Source: Eubacteriales Family XIII. Incertae Sedis bacterium
Lineage (GTDB): Bacteria > Bacillota > Clostridia > Peptostreptococcales > Anaerovoracaceae
DNA length: 55,243 bases
Reading direction: 5' to 3'
Assembly: GCA_031261525.1 (NCBI GenBank)
Contig: JAISJM010000112.1
Coordinates: forward strand, 1 to 55,243
Numbering within the stretch: the first letter of the stretch is position 1; every line of letters starts with the position of its first letter. The translations under genes and the position numbers were made by a program. The notes beneath the pieces were generated by a model. It ran no database searches and was not told the origin of the DNA. It was given only the letters and a program-made list of their open reading frames with translations. Positions 26,879-35,754 of this stretch are shown here, in pieces.

Positions 26879-26983
26879 ATCTTGCCTCATTTCTTCTAAC
26901 GCATCAATAACGCACCAATAACGTACCAACCAAATTGATATTGCCTACATTATATATTATATATCAAAATGAATCCGTAACCA

Positions 26984-27070
26984 TTTGTATTATCTTAATA
27001 TATTTGTACTATCTTACGGTAATTATAAATTTTCTGACTTGTACTAATTTCCTATTGTTGTACTATTCTT
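26984..27070 (+). promoter_or_regulatory. Two pairs of direct repeats, probable YesN-type regulator sites
   Basis: Four 14-bp copies of a TTGTACTATCTTA-like word begin at 26984, 27003, 27038 and 27057. Spacing is 19, 35 and 19 bp, so they form two pairs. The last ends 19 bp before the -35 box of the importer operon. AraC-type response regulators bind direct repeats about two helical turns apart, which fits this layout. The rest of the divergent region is AT-rich without a gene. Confidence 0.65.
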
Positions 27071-27089
27071 TGATGATGCCCAAAACCTA

Positions 27090-27118
27090 TTTACAGATTT
27101 GAATTGCTAGGCTAGAAT
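27090..27118 (+). promoter_or_regulatory. Promoter of the second ABC importer operon
   Basis: TTTACA (27090-27095), 17 bp, TAGAAT (27113-27118). It is a sub-optimal sigma-A promoter placed immediately after the paired direct repeats, consistent with activation by the neighbouring two-component system. Confidence 0.6.
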
Positions 27119-27224
27119 GAGCAAGTAATCAATCAACACCTCATACGATTCGTGCACAAATCAACATGAGGCATCAGAAAACAAATTTAAAAATGAGTTT
27201 ATAAAATAGAAGGAGATGGAGAAA

Positions 27225-28535
27225 ATGAAGAAAAGGTTATTGGGATTGCTGCTTGCAGTGATGGTTGTATTTACATTTTCATTTACGGCTTGTGGTGGTA
27301 GCGACAAGAGTTCTGATTCGGATAGCGATTCGAAAGATTCAGGTAAGAAGACCGTCAATGTCTGGGCATGGGACGAGACATTCAACATCAAGGCTGTTGA
27401 AGAAGCAAAGAAAGTATATTCAAGCGATGACTATGATGTAAAAGTTGTCACAATGAGTCAGGACGATATCGTTCAGAAGCTGAACACGAGCTTGGCATCA
27501 GGTAGCACCGATGGACTTCCCGAGATTGTACTCATTGAAGATTATCGAATCCAAGGTTACCTAACATCTTATCCAGATGCATTTGCAGATTTAAGCTCCA
27601 TTGTAGATGAAGACGCATTTTCACCTTACAAGTTTGCTGTAAATAAGGTTGATGACAAAATCTACGGTGTGCCTTTCGACAGTGGCGTCACAGGATTCTT
27701 CTATCGTACCGATTATCTTGGCGATGCTGGCTATGATGATGCAGCACTTCAAGATATCACATGGGATGAGTTCCTTGAGATTGGTAAAGCTGTAAAAGAA
27801 AAGACGGGGCATGCTTTATTCAGCCTCAATCCAAGTGATCTTGGACTTGTAAGAGCAATCATGCAGTCCGCAGGCACATGGTACAATGCGGAAGATGGCG
27901 AGACAATCACAATCGACAACAACCCAGCACTCGCATACGGTATCAACATCTATGCACAATTCCTAAAAGATGGAATCGTTGAGCAAGTAGCAGATTGGGA
28001 CGGCGGCGTAAATGCAGTACAGTCAGGTTCCGTTGCAGGCTCACCACAAGGTTGCTGGTATTCAAGCACAATCACAGGCGCAGATGATCAGTCAGGCAAA
28101 TGGAGAATTGCACCACTTCCTAAGATTGCAAATGACGCAAAAGCAACCCATTCTTCTTCAATCGGCGGTGCTGGTTGGTATGTAATCAAGGGGCTACCTG
28201 GTGAAGAAAACGCAATCGACTTCCTCGACAACACCTTTGCATCAAGCACAGATTTGATGGCAACACTTGCTACAGAAATCGGTCTTGTATCAACCATGAA
28301 GGCTGCTGCCGATACAGCTCCTTATCAGGAAGCAAATGAGTTCTATTCAGGTCAGAAAGTATTGGAAGATTTCTCAAAGCTTTCAACAGGTGTACCAGAA
28401 GTAAATTATGGTCAAAATACATATGTAATCGAGTCCGTAATGGCTGAGTATGTTCAGCAGATTATCGATGGAAAAGACGTTGATAAGGTGCTAAAAGAAG
28501 CTCAGAAGCAGGTTGAAGCACAGGTCGCAAACTAA
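27225..28535 (+). CDS. Sugar ABC transporter lipoprotein, solute-binding (second system)
   Basis: A 436-aa extracellular binding protein of the SBP_bac_1 type. The signal peptide ends in the lipobox FTAC with Cys23, followed by a Ser/Asp-rich linker (SDSDSDS). AGGAG is 9 bp before the ATG at 27225 and touches an upstream in-frame ATG. It is divergent from a YesM/YesN pair and followed by two permeases but no enzymes, so the ligand cannot be guessed from neighbours. Motifs such as VNVWAWDE and GVPFDSGVTGFFYR are those of oligosaccharide binders in this family. Confidence 0.9.
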   Translation: MKKRLLGLLLAVMVVFTFSFTACGGSDKSSDSDSDSKDSGKKTVNVWAWDETFNIKAVEEAKKVYSSDDYDVKVVTMSQDDIVQKLNTSLASGSTDGLPEIVLIEDYRIQGYLTSYPDAFADLSSIVDEDAFSPYKFAVNKVDDKIYGVPFDSGVTGFFYRTDYLGDAGYDDAALQDITWDEFLEIGKAVKEKTGHALFSLNPSDLGLVRAIMQSAGTWYNAEDGETITIDNNPALAYGINIYAQFLKDGIVEQVADWDGGVNAVQSGSVAGSPQGCWYSSTITGADDQSGKWRIAPLPKIANDAKATHSSSIGGAGWYVIKGLPGEENAIDFLDNTFASSTDLMATLATEIGLVSTMKAAADTAPYQEANEFYSGQKVLEDFSKLSTGVPEVNYGQNTYVIESVMAEYVQQIIDGKDVDKVLKEAQKQVEAQVAN

Positions 28536-28553
28536 AATAATTGACTCAATATA

Positions 28554-28587
28554 AGTGGGATTGGGAGGGTTCACTATCCCACTTTTT
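28554..28587 (+). terminator. Terminator-like hairpin after second binding-protein gene
   Basis: AGTGGGAT (28554-28561) pairs with ATCCCACT (28576-28583), followed by five T. It resembles the hairpins after the other two binding-protein genes and should reduce permease relative to binding-protein expression. Confidence 0.7.
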
Positions 28588-28610
28588 AAGAGGTCTGTCT
28601 CATGCAAGCA

Positions 28611-28662
28611 ATTTCGAAATCCGTTCCGCCGCGGATACTGTGGCGGAACGGATTTTGGAAAT
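28611..28662. repeat. Long hairpin in the binding protein-permease gap
   Basis: AAATCCGTTCCGCC (28617-28630) and GGCGGAACGGATTT (28642-28655) are perfect complements. Outer bases extend the stem with small bulges to about 18 bp. No T-run follows. It is the most GC-rich patch of the gap and could be a REP-like element or an mRNA-stabilising structure protecting the upstream message. Confidence 0.6.
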
Positions 28663-28789
28663 GGTACCACATTATTGCTTCGCTGTTGATGGTTAGAATA
28701 CAAATTCACAAGTATCCTCAGAAATGTCTGTGGACGCTGCGATTTCAACTAAAAAATACTGGTAAAAAGTTTGTAGAGGAAAAACAACC

Positions 28790-29650
28790 ATGCGGAAAAC
28801 GAAGAAAAGAGTATGGATTGGAACCGGCAATGACTTTATCACGCTGCCACTTATTTTAATCACAATATTGGTATTTGTACCAATGATTATGGCGCTTATA
28901 ACGGCATTTCAATCGGGTCCACCATTAAATATGAAGTTCAATGGATTTGGGAATTTTGCGCGAATGCTCACAGATTCGACATTTAAAAAAGCCTTCGGCA
29001 ATACATTCCTGTATCTCATTGTTCAAGTTCCAATTATGTTATTTCTAGCACTTGTATTTTCAAGTATGCTCAATGATACAAAGCTCAAATTTAGAGGATT
29101 CTTCCGAACGGCTCTATTTCTGCCTTGTATTACATCACTTGTATCCTATTCTTTGATTATGAAGACGCTATTTGCGGATGCGGGACTCATCAATCAGATT
29201 CTGGGTACACAGATTCACTGGCTCACAGATCCTGTATTTGCAAAGATTTTGATTATCATCGCCATCACTTGGCGGTGGACAGGGTACAACATGATTTTCT
29301 ATATTGCGGGTATGCAGAATATCAGCCCCGATATCTACGAAGCTGCAGATATCGATGGCGCGACAAAGACACAGCAATTATTCAAAATCACGATTCCGAA
29401 TTTGAAGCCAATTATTTTGTTTACGACCATTACATCAACAATTGGTACATTGCAGCTCTTCGATGAAGTGAAAAATATCACAAATGGTGGACCTGCCAAC
29501 TCGACGATTACCTTGTCGCATTATATCTACAATCTATCATTCAATTTCGGCAAGCCGAACTTCGGGTATGCCGCAGCGGTCTCATTCGTTATCGTTATCT
29601 GTATCGTGGTACTTTCGCTCATACAGAATAAAGTAGTGGGGAATGAGTAA
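28790..29650 (+). CDS. Sugar ABC transporter permease (second system, MalF type)
   Basis: A 286-aa, six-helix CUT1 permease. The EAA loop reads EAADIDGATKTQQLFKITIP at about residues 183-202. The N-terminus is short and basic, followed by the first helix. AGAGGAAAA precedes the ATG. The 250-bp gap after the binding protein contains two strong hairpins. The stop overlaps the start of the next permease (TAATG). ATP must be supplied by an ATPase encoded elsewhere. Confidence 0.92.
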   Translation: MRKTKKRVWIGTGNDFITLPLILITILVFVPMIMALITAFQSGPPLNMKFNGFGNFARMLTDSTFKKAFGNTFLYLIVQVPIMLFLALVFSSMLNDTKLKFRGFFRTALFLPCITSLVSYSLIMKTLFADAGLINQILGTQIHWLTDPVFAKILIIIAITWRWTGYNMIFYIAGMQNISPDIYEAADIDGATKTQQLFKITIPNLKPIILFTTITSTIGTLQLFDEVKNITNGGPANSTITLSHYIYNLSFNFGKPNFGYAAAVSFVIVICIVVLSLIQNKVVGNE

Positions 29651-30501
29651 TGAATAAATTAAGTAATGCTATAAAATATGTCGTCCTCAGTATTGCCGCA
29701 TTTGTATCCATTTTCCCATTCCTTTGGATGATTATGGGTACAACAAATGAGACACGCGACATCGTATCAGGCAAAATTAAAATTGGCGGTAAGTTTCTCA
29801 TCAACATGAAGACGTTGTTTGAAAATGATTTGGACTTTCCAAAGGCGCTTGTAAATTCAGCAGTCATCGCTGTGCTTACAACTGTATTTGCATTGTTGCT
29901 GTCCTCGATGGCAGGCTACGGATTCGAGATTTTCAAGAGCAAGGGCCGCGAGCGAATCTTCAATGTCATGTTGTTATCGATGATGGTGCCATTTGCCGCA
30001 ATGATGATTCCATTGTACCGCATGTTCACAAAACTCAATCAGATTCAGATTGGCTCTGTGAAACTCAGCACTTACTTCGGCATCAATTCACTGTTTGTCG
30101 TCATCGTGCCATCAGTCGCTACGGCGTTTTTAATCTTCTTGTTTCGGCAGAATATCAAAGCGTTTCCCAAGGATCTTGTCGAGGCTGCGCGTATAGACGG
30201 TCTTGGCGAGTGGGAAATCTTCGCTCGCATTTACATGCCGACCGCTAAAAACACCTACGCCGCCGCAGCCATCATCACATTTATGAGCAGCTGGAACAAT
30301 TACCTGTGGCCACTCGTTGCATTGCAGTCACCTGAGAAGCGCACGGTTCCGCTCATCTTGTCAGCCATGGGCGCATCCTACACGCCTGATTACGGCATGA
30401 TGATGTGCGGAATCGTCATTGCGACTCTTCCAATTGCGTTGATTTTCTTTATTCTGCAGAAGCAGTTCGTCGCAGGCATGATGGGATCCGTGAAGGGATA
30501 G
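29650..30501 (+). CDS. Sugar ABC transporter permease (second system, MalG type)
   Basis: A 283-aa, six-helix partner permease with a canonical EAARIDGLGEWEIFARIYMP loop and the MalG-like C-terminus KQFVAGMMGSVKG. Its start overlaps the preceding stop by one base, indicating coupling. It is the last gene of the importer operon and is followed by a terminator. No glycoside hydrolase belongs to this transcription unit. Confidence 0.92.
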   Translation: MNKLSNAIKYVVLSIAAFVSIFPFLWMIMGTTNETRDIVSGKIKIGGKFLINMKTLFENDLDFPKALVNSAVIAVLTTVFALLLSSMAGYGFEIFKSKGRERIFNVMLLSMMVPFAAMMIPLYRMFTKLNQIQIGSVKLSTYFGINSLFVVIVPSVATAFLIFLFRQNIKAFPKDLVEAARIDGLGEWEIFARIYMPTAKNTYAAAAIITFMSSWNNYLWPLVALQSPEKRTVPLILSAMGASYTPDYGMMMCGIVIATLPIALIFFILQKQFVAGMMGSVKG

Positions 30502-30600
30502 ATCTAGCTATGCGCGGAATGCTATTTCTCCGTTTCAGGAAACTCAGGCTTGAGATACTCAAATGAACGAATCTCTTACCTATACGTTTATAGTATCAAA

Positions 30601-30641
30601 AAAAGAATTCTCAACGGCTTGCGCGTTGGGGATTCTTTTTT
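30601..30641 (+). terminator. Rho-independent terminator of the second importer operon
   Basis: GAATTCTCAACG pairs with CGTTGGGGATTC (small mismatches), then six T. It is followed by the convergent minus-strand AraC gene. Confidence 0.8.
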
Positions 30642-30690
30642 CATCTCGCAATGTCGCAACGTCTCCATCTTATCATCCCTAAACACCATC

Positions 30691-31566
30691 TCAAGATGAC
30701 GAATGGGGTTTAATCATTTTTCTAAATTCACTGGGAGAAATCCCTTTATGCTTCTTAAAAGCACGGTTGAATGAGGACAAGCTTGAAAAGCCGGAATCAA
30801 ACGCAATATCCGTAATCGGCGTTTTGGGGTTTGAAATCAACGATTCCGCTTTCTTAATACGCTCCGCCGTAAGAAAATCTATAAAGGTCATATTCATATA
30901 TGTTTTGAATAAATGTGCGAAATGAAATTTGCTAAACCCTACATGGTGGGAAATATCATCTAGTGTAAGGGCTTTCGTACAATTTTGTGATATGTAGAGA
31001 CAAGCATCTGTTATTAGCATGACCGTCTTATATTCTACGCTTTCATTATTTGAAAGATCTTCTTTTTTTGCATTGATACAATATTGCCCAAGTTTTATAA
31101 ACAGCTCCAAAAGAAGGGAATAGATGCGTACTTCCTTAAATGGTATCTCTGAATAATAGAGCGAGGGTAATTCTTTGATTAAAGAAATCATTTTATCGGA
31201 ATCAATACTTGTTGGGTTATATTTAATGCAATGATATTGATAAAAGATATGATAATTGCTACTAAATTCACTCATAATCATAAGTAAATCCATCGGCAGC
31301 TGAACGAGTACAAAAGCATTCTCATCTATATTCCTCAGGGAATGTAGGTCACCAGGATAGATAATAACCAAATCATTTGTATTCAGAATATAATCTGTAA
31401 AATTAATGGTTACTTCGTTATTCTCAGAAAGGCAGAGAAGTATTTCAACAAAAGGGTGCCAATGTATGGTATCACAAAAAGAGATATCAATTCGATTGGA
31501 TACATTAATTTTCTTCCCATCGCTAAAATTTAATTTCTCAAAATAGCTATTTGCATGCATATTCAA
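30691..31566 (-). CDS. AraC-family transcriptional regulator
   Basis: A 291-aa one-component regulator. The N-terminal half is a cupin-like sensing domain (IHWHPFVEILLCL, NTNDLVIIYPGDLHSL), and the C-terminal 100 residues form the AraC double helix-turn-helix (ISHHVGFSKFHFAHLFKTYM; DSGFSSLSSFNRAFKKHKGI). It is divergent from the eleven-gene operon starting at 31881 and is its most likely activator. The 314-bp divergent region lacks a good -35 box, in line with activator dependence. The inducer is unknown. Confidence 0.92.
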   Translation of the reverse strand: MNMHANSYFEKLNFSDGKKINVSNRIDISFCDTIHWHPFVEILLCLSENNEVTINFTDYILNTNDLVIIYPGDLHSLRNIDENAFVLVQLPMDLLMIMSEFSSNYHIFYQYHCIKYNPTSIDSDKMISLIKELPSLYYSEIPFKEVRIYSLLLELFIKLGQYCINAKKEDLSNNESVEYKTVMLITDACLYISQNCTKALTLDDISHHVGFSKFHFAHLFKTYMNMTFIDFLTAERIKKAESLISNPKTPITDIAFDSGFSSLSSFNRAFKKHKGISPSEFRKMIKPHSSS

Positions 31567-31880
31567 AATATCCTAACTTTTATTATAAGTGAGATAAGTG
31601 ACAATATTTTTTTTGTATACACTAGTCTATCATCTATGGGGTCAAATAGCAATATTTGATGAGCAATTATAAAGAATGACATGTACGATGTGCAAAACAT
31701 TGCAATATCAGCCCTTTTAAAGCAAGTGTAATATCGCCGTAATAATAATCATAGCAAAATATGCAAAGTCTGTACGCAATTTATTAAGAGCAGAGGACTG
31801 GGAAAGTTGATATTATACATGCATGAAAGGAAGAGGCAACTTCGTTCATAGGAAAGAGTTCAATTGGAAAGGACTGCATT
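31567..31880. promoter_or_regulatory. Divergent regulatory region of the AraC gene and the oxidoreductase operon
   Basis: No gene is seen in these 314 bp. A -10-like TATTAT (31811-31816) lacks a matching -35. The word ATAGCAA(T/A)AT occurs at 31646 and 31751, with a related TTGCAATAT at 31700, which could be half-sites for the adjacent AraC protein. These are short words in AT-rich DNA, so chance matches are possible. Confidence 0.35.
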
Positions 31881-33032
31881 TTGCGAATATTTAAAGTAGG
31901 TATCCTCGGAGCCGGAATCATAAGTAGAACCTATCTGGCAGATATCAAAGCATTTTACAAGAATCTTGAAGTAATTGCTTGTGCCGATATCAATGTAGAA
32001 CTAGCACAAAAACTGGCATCGGAATTTGATGTAAAAAAGGCGTATACGACAGAAGAATTATTAAAGGATGATGAAGTTGAGATTGTAATCAATCTGACGC
32101 CACCACAGTTTCATGTTGACCTTGCGAGACAAATAATATTGGCAGGCAAACATCTTTTTAGTGAAAAGCCATTTGCACCGAATTTGGAAACAGCAAAAGT
32201 GTTGCTAGATTTGGCAGAGGAAAACGGCGTTAAAGTTGGTTGTGCACCAGACACATTTCTGGCATCAGGTCTGCAGAGTGTAAGATATTATCTCGATATG
32301 AATTTTATCGGAACACCTTTCTTCGTCACTGCAAATATGACAACGTTTGGTGTTGAGACTTGGCACCCAAATCCTGCAGCTTTTTATAAAAAGAACAGCG
32401 GTCCCTTATTTGATATGGGTGTCTATTATCTTTCAGCGATTGTATCGCTACTTGGACCCATTGAGAGCATTTGCGCCTTTTCTGCAAAGCCGAGTGACAC
32501 GAGGCATATCTATGTGGGACGTGATGCGGGAACGGAGATTGAAGCGGAGGTTCCTACTCATTATTCTTCCATCTTGAGGCTCGAAAGTGGTGTCGTTGTG
32601 AACTTGAATGTGAGCTTTGATATCTATAAGTCGAACTTGCCGATGTTTGAAATTTATGGCGATGGTGGCACGCTCACTTATCCAGATCCAAACTTTGGTG
32701 GCGGAACGCCGAAGGTTTACAGAAAAGAACAATATACGGATACGGTTTATCAACAGTCAGACGAAGCTCTTGCTCGAAAAGATAAATTCTATGAGCTTCC
32801 AGAGTTATATCCTAGAGTGAAAGACTATTCAAGGGGCATCGGCGTTCTCGACCTTGCGAAAGCCATAGAAACAAATTCCGAGAATAGAGCAAATGGCAAT
32901 TTGATTCAGCACATTACAGAAGCAATAGAAGGCATGTTGATTTCAGCCGAAAGTAGTGCAATATATAAAATGACAACTACCTGCGATAGGCCAGAGCCGA
33001 TCAAGCCAGGTGGATATATAGATGAAGTTTAA
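31881..33032 (+). CDS. Gfo/Idh/MocA-family oxidoreductase
   Basis: A 383-aa NAD(P)-dependent sugar dehydrogenase. Rossmann motif GILGAGIIS at residues 7-15, the FSEKPFAP block (EKP motif), then the alpha/beta catalytic domain. The usual histidine of the DxGxH motif is Tyr here (FDMGVYYL), which suggests a variant substrate or mechanism. It probably starts with TTG, with GGAAAGGAC upstream. It is the first gene of an operon with a VOC protein, a TIM-barrel isomerase, transport genes and GH43. In known pathways such enzymes oxidise a glycoside hydroxyl, often at C3. Confidence 0.88.
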   Translation: MRIFKVGILGAGIISRTYLADIKAFYKNLEVIACADINVELAQKLASEFDVKKAYTTEELLKDDEVEIVINLTPPQFHVDLARQIILAGKHLFSEKPFAPNLETAKVLLDLAEENGVKVGCAPDTFLASGLQSVRYYLDMNFIGTPFFVTANMTTFGVETWHPNPAAFYKKNSGPLFDMGVYYLSAIVSLLGPIESICAFSAKPSDTRHIYVGRDAGTEIEAEVPTHYSSILRLESGVVVNLNVSFDIYKSNLPMFEIYGDGGTLTYPDPNFGGGTPKVYRKEQYTDTVYQQSDEALARKDKFYELPELYPRVKDYSRGIGVLDLAKAIETNSENRANGNLIQHITEAIEGMLISAESSAIYKMTTTCDRPEPIKPGGYIDEV

Positions 33033-33047
33033 AAAAGGAGAAATGAG

Positions 33048-33512
33048 ATGTCAGGAGTAGTAGGAACAAATTTAGTGGCACAAGTTGGTTTTATCGTTAA
33101 AGATGTTGAGGAGACAAAGCAAAAATGGGCAGCGTTTTTAGGTGTTGATGCACCTGAAACACAACCGATTGGGGACTATGCAGTTACAGGAACAGAGTTT
33201 AAAGGCGAACCTGCTCCAAATGCATATTGCTGGATGGCATTCTTTGATGTTGGTCCAGGACTTCAGCTTGAATTGATTCAGCCAAATGAGGAGCCTTCAA
33301 CATGGAGAAATTATCTTGATGAGAAGGGTGAGGGCATTCACCACGTTGCATTCCAAGTTGGGGATTCAAAGGTTGCGGTTAAAAATGCAGAAGCTGCTGG
33401 TTTGAAGCTCGTTCAAAGAGGCGTTTACGGTGATGGCAGTGGCGAATATAACTACCTAGATGCTCCAGATTTAAAGTGCGTGGTTGAACTTCTTGAAAGC
33501 TACAATCAATGA
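33048..33512 (+). CDS. VOC-family (glyoxalase-fold) protein
   Basis: A 154-aa protein of two beta-alpha-beta-beta-beta modules, as in lactoylglutathione lyase and methylmalonyl-CoA epimerase. Candidate metal ligands are Gln12 (AQVGFIV, where His is more common), Glu75 (LQLELIQP), His98 (GIHHVAF) and Glu147 (KCVVELLE). The metal site thus looks usable, supporting an isomerase, epimerase or lyase role. AAAGGAG precedes the start, and its stop overlaps the next gene (ATGA). The substrate is unknown; the context suggests an oxidised sugar or keto-glycoside. Confidence 0.85.
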   Translation: MSGVVGTNLVAQVGFIVKDVEETKQKWAAFLGVDAPETQPIGDYAVTGTEFKGEPAPNAYCWMAFFDVGPGLQLELIQPNEEPSTWRNYLDEKGEGIHHVAFQVGDSKVAVKNAEAAGLKLVQRGVYGDGSGEYNYLDAPDLKCVVELLESYNQ

Positions 33513-34327
33513 GACTCGCGACGTCCTCGCCTTTAGAACATAGTAGTCCAAAAGAATGGGCGACAAAACATAAATCTTTAGGACTTGGAGCTATCAATTT
33601 CCCGCTTACTTGCGAAGATGATGATACACTGATCAGTGAATATGTTAAGGAAGCGAAGAAAAATGATCTATTGATCGCAGAAGTTGGGGTTTGGCGAAAC
33701 ACACTTGATATAAACGAAGAAGCACGCGAAAATGCCATTCAGTACGCCATCGGACAACTCGAACTTGCGGATCGAATCGGTGCTCGCTGCTGTGTGAATA
33801 TACTGGGCGCGAGAGGCTCTCGTTGGGATGGCGCTTACAAAGATAATTTCACAAAAGAAACGTGGAAACTTGGTGTGAAGACGATACAAAATATTATTGA
33901 TGAGGTCAATCCGAAGAATACATATTTTACAATCGAGTCAATGCCGTGGATGTTTCCTACCGGACCAGATGAGTATTTGCAATTGCTTGAGTCCGTAGAC
34001 AGAGATCGTTTTGCTGTTCATATGGATGTGTTCAACTGGATAACAACACCCCGAAGATACTTCTTCAATGAGAAACTTGTGTATGAATGCTTCGAGAAAC
34101 TAGGTGAGTACATAAAGAGTTGTCATTTAAAAGATGTAAAGATGGAGGATGATTATACATTGTTTTTCAGGGAGACAAACCCTGGAAATGGTGGCATAAA
34201 CATAAAACATCTCATTGAAAAAGGATTGTCTTTTGACGAAGATATGCCCTTTATCATCGAACATCTGAATACAGATGAAGAGTATCTACAGAGTGTTGCA
34301 TATATAAAGAATTTATTGGTATCGTAA
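33509..34327 (+). CDS. Sugar phosphate isomerase/epimerase-like TIM barrel (AP_endonuc_2)
   Basis: A 272-aa xylose-isomerase-like TIM barrel. The four metal ligands expected for the family are all visible: Glu in TIESMPW, Asp in VHMDVFNW, His in CHLKD and Glu in IIEHLN. It is translationally coupled to the VOC gene. Similar proteins act as epimerases, 3-keto-sugar enzymes or as one subunit of C-glycoside-cleaving enzymes in gut Lachnospiraceae. The exact reaction here cannot be read from sequence. Confidence 0.85.
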   Translation: MRLATSSPLEHSSPKEWATKHKSLGLGAINFPLTCEDDDTLISEYVKEAKKNDLLIAEVGVWRNTLDINEEARENAIQYAIGQLELADRIGARCCVNILGARGSRWDGAYKDNFTKETWKLGVKTIQNIIDEVNPKNTYFTIESMPWMFPTGPDEYLQLLESVDRDRFAVHMDVFNWITTPRRYFFNEKLVYECFEKLGEYIKSCHLKDVKMEDDYTLFFRETNPGNGGINIKHLIEKGLSFDEDMPFIIEHLNTDEEYLQSVAYIKNLLVS

Positions 34328-34336
34328 ACGCTTATT
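34323..34336. promoter_or_regulatory. Possible catabolite-responsive element
   Basis: The reverse complement reads AATAAGCGTTTACG, which matches the core AAGCGTTTAC of CcpA operators but not the flanking TG and A. It lies at the end of the TIM-barrel gene just before the third binding-protein gene, so glucose repression of the importer is possible. The match is partial. Confidence 0.25.
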
Positions 34337-34372
34337 ATTTTTAGAGAAAATGGAAAAATGGAGGAATGAAAA

Positions 34373-35731
34373 ATGAAAAAGTCTATGGTGAAAAGGATTA
34401 TGGCAATTGCACTTGTTGTAGTTCTATGCATCGGTGTCACAGCATGTGGCGGAAGTAAACCCGTAGAAGATACGTCAACTGAGACATCGGGTGAAGTTGT
34501 ATGGTGGGGCTGGACGCCAGGTTCCCCAACGAATGAAGAATATATCGCTGAATTCAATAAAGAATATCCAGATATTAAAGTTACTTGGAAGCAGACATCT
34601 ATTGATGACTATGACGCAACCATCAGACCTGCCTTGGCAAACAATGAAGGTGTTGATGCATTTGAAGTATCAGCAGGTTCTGGAAATGGTGGAATTCAAG
34701 TCTTTGCTGGACAGGCACTCGATTTGACGGATGCTGTAAAAGAAGCATTAGGCGATGGCTACAAAGATAAGCTGAATGAAGCATCACTGACAACAATGAC
34801 TGTTGATGGAAAACTAAAAGCACTTGGTGTTGGTACGGTTTATTCGGGAAATATTTGGATCAACCAAGATCTCTTCGATAAATATAACGTAAAGGTTCCA
34901 ACAACTTATCAAGAATGGAAAGATGCTTGTAAAACTTTCAAGGAAAATGGTATTGATGGTTTCGTACAAGGTGCAGGACAAGGCGCTTTCAATATTGATA
35001 CGTTCCATGCGATTGCTGACAATGTAAGTCCTGGTACTTTTACAAAAGCTGCAACAGGCGAAGGCGAATGGACAGATCCTGCAATCGTAAAAGCTTTAGA
35101 ACTATGGAAAGGCTTGTTCGATGATGGAATCATGCAAGATGGTGCGCTCGGTCTTCAACAATATCCAGATGCCAATAACCTATTCATGTCCCAGAAAGCT
35201 GCTATGGTTATGATGGGTTCATGGTACACATCAAATACACTTCCAAACACAATGAAAGCTGCGATTGAAGCTGCATCATCAACAGCAGAGCCATTTACAA
35301 TGCTTCCAGTTGATTTCCCTGATATCGCAGGTACCGGAAATGTTGGTTCTTTCTTTGGCGATTTAGATTACTCTACAGCAATATCTGCAACATCTGCCAA
35401 TGTAAAAGCAGCAACAACATTTGCAGTTTGGTTAGGTACTTCACAAAAGGGTCAACAGATGATCGCTGATTCACTCAATGTTGTTCCTTCCCTTTTATCT
35501 GCAACACCAGATTGGGATGTAGTTGAACTCGTGAATCCTGAGAAACAAAATGAAGCGATCAAAGAGTATGTTGAAAATGCAAGTTCATCTCCAAACAATC
35601 CTCGTTTTGCTTCAATCAACGCTGATTTGAATCAATCCATGATGGATGTATTGGCAGGCGTTGCTGGTGGTACGATTACACCAGAAGATGGCAGTGCTCA
35701 ACTTGCGCAGACGCAGGCCGATAGCGAATAG
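34373..35731 (+). CDS. Sugar ABC transporter lipoprotein, solute-binding (third system)
   Basis: A 452-aa SBP_bac_1 protein. The signal peptide ends in the lipobox VTAC with Cys25, and a Thr/Ser/Glu-rich linker follows. GGAGGA precedes the ATG. It lies within the oxidoreductase/GH43 operon, so its ligand is probably the glycoside degraded by those enzymes. An aromatic-rich N-terminal strand (EVVWWGWTPGSP) and the WINQDLFDKYNV block are typical of carbohydrate binders. Confidence 0.9.
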   Translation: MKKSMVKRIMAIALVVVLCIGVTACGGSKPVEDTSTETSGEVVWWGWTPGSPTNEEYIAEFNKEYPDIKVTWKQTSIDDYDATIRPALANNEGVDAFEVSAGSGNGGIQVFAGQALDLTDAVKEALGDGYKDKLNEASLTTMTVDGKLKALGVGTVYSGNIWINQDLFDKYNVKVPTTYQEWKDACKTFKENGIDGFVQGAGQGAFNIDTFHAIADNVSPGTFTKAATGEGEWTDPAIVKALELWKGLFDDGIMQDGALGLQQYPDANNLFMSQKAAMVMMGSWYTSNTLPNTMKAAIEAASSTAEPFTMLPVDFPDIAGTGNVGSFFGDLDYSTAISATSANVKAATTFAVWLGTSQKGQQMIADSLNVVPSLLSATPDWDVVELVNPEKQNEAIKEYVENASSSPNNPRFASINADLNQSMMDVLAGVAGGTITPEDGSAQLAQTQADSE

Positions 35732-35754
35732 TGAATAATATGTAGTCAACTTTG

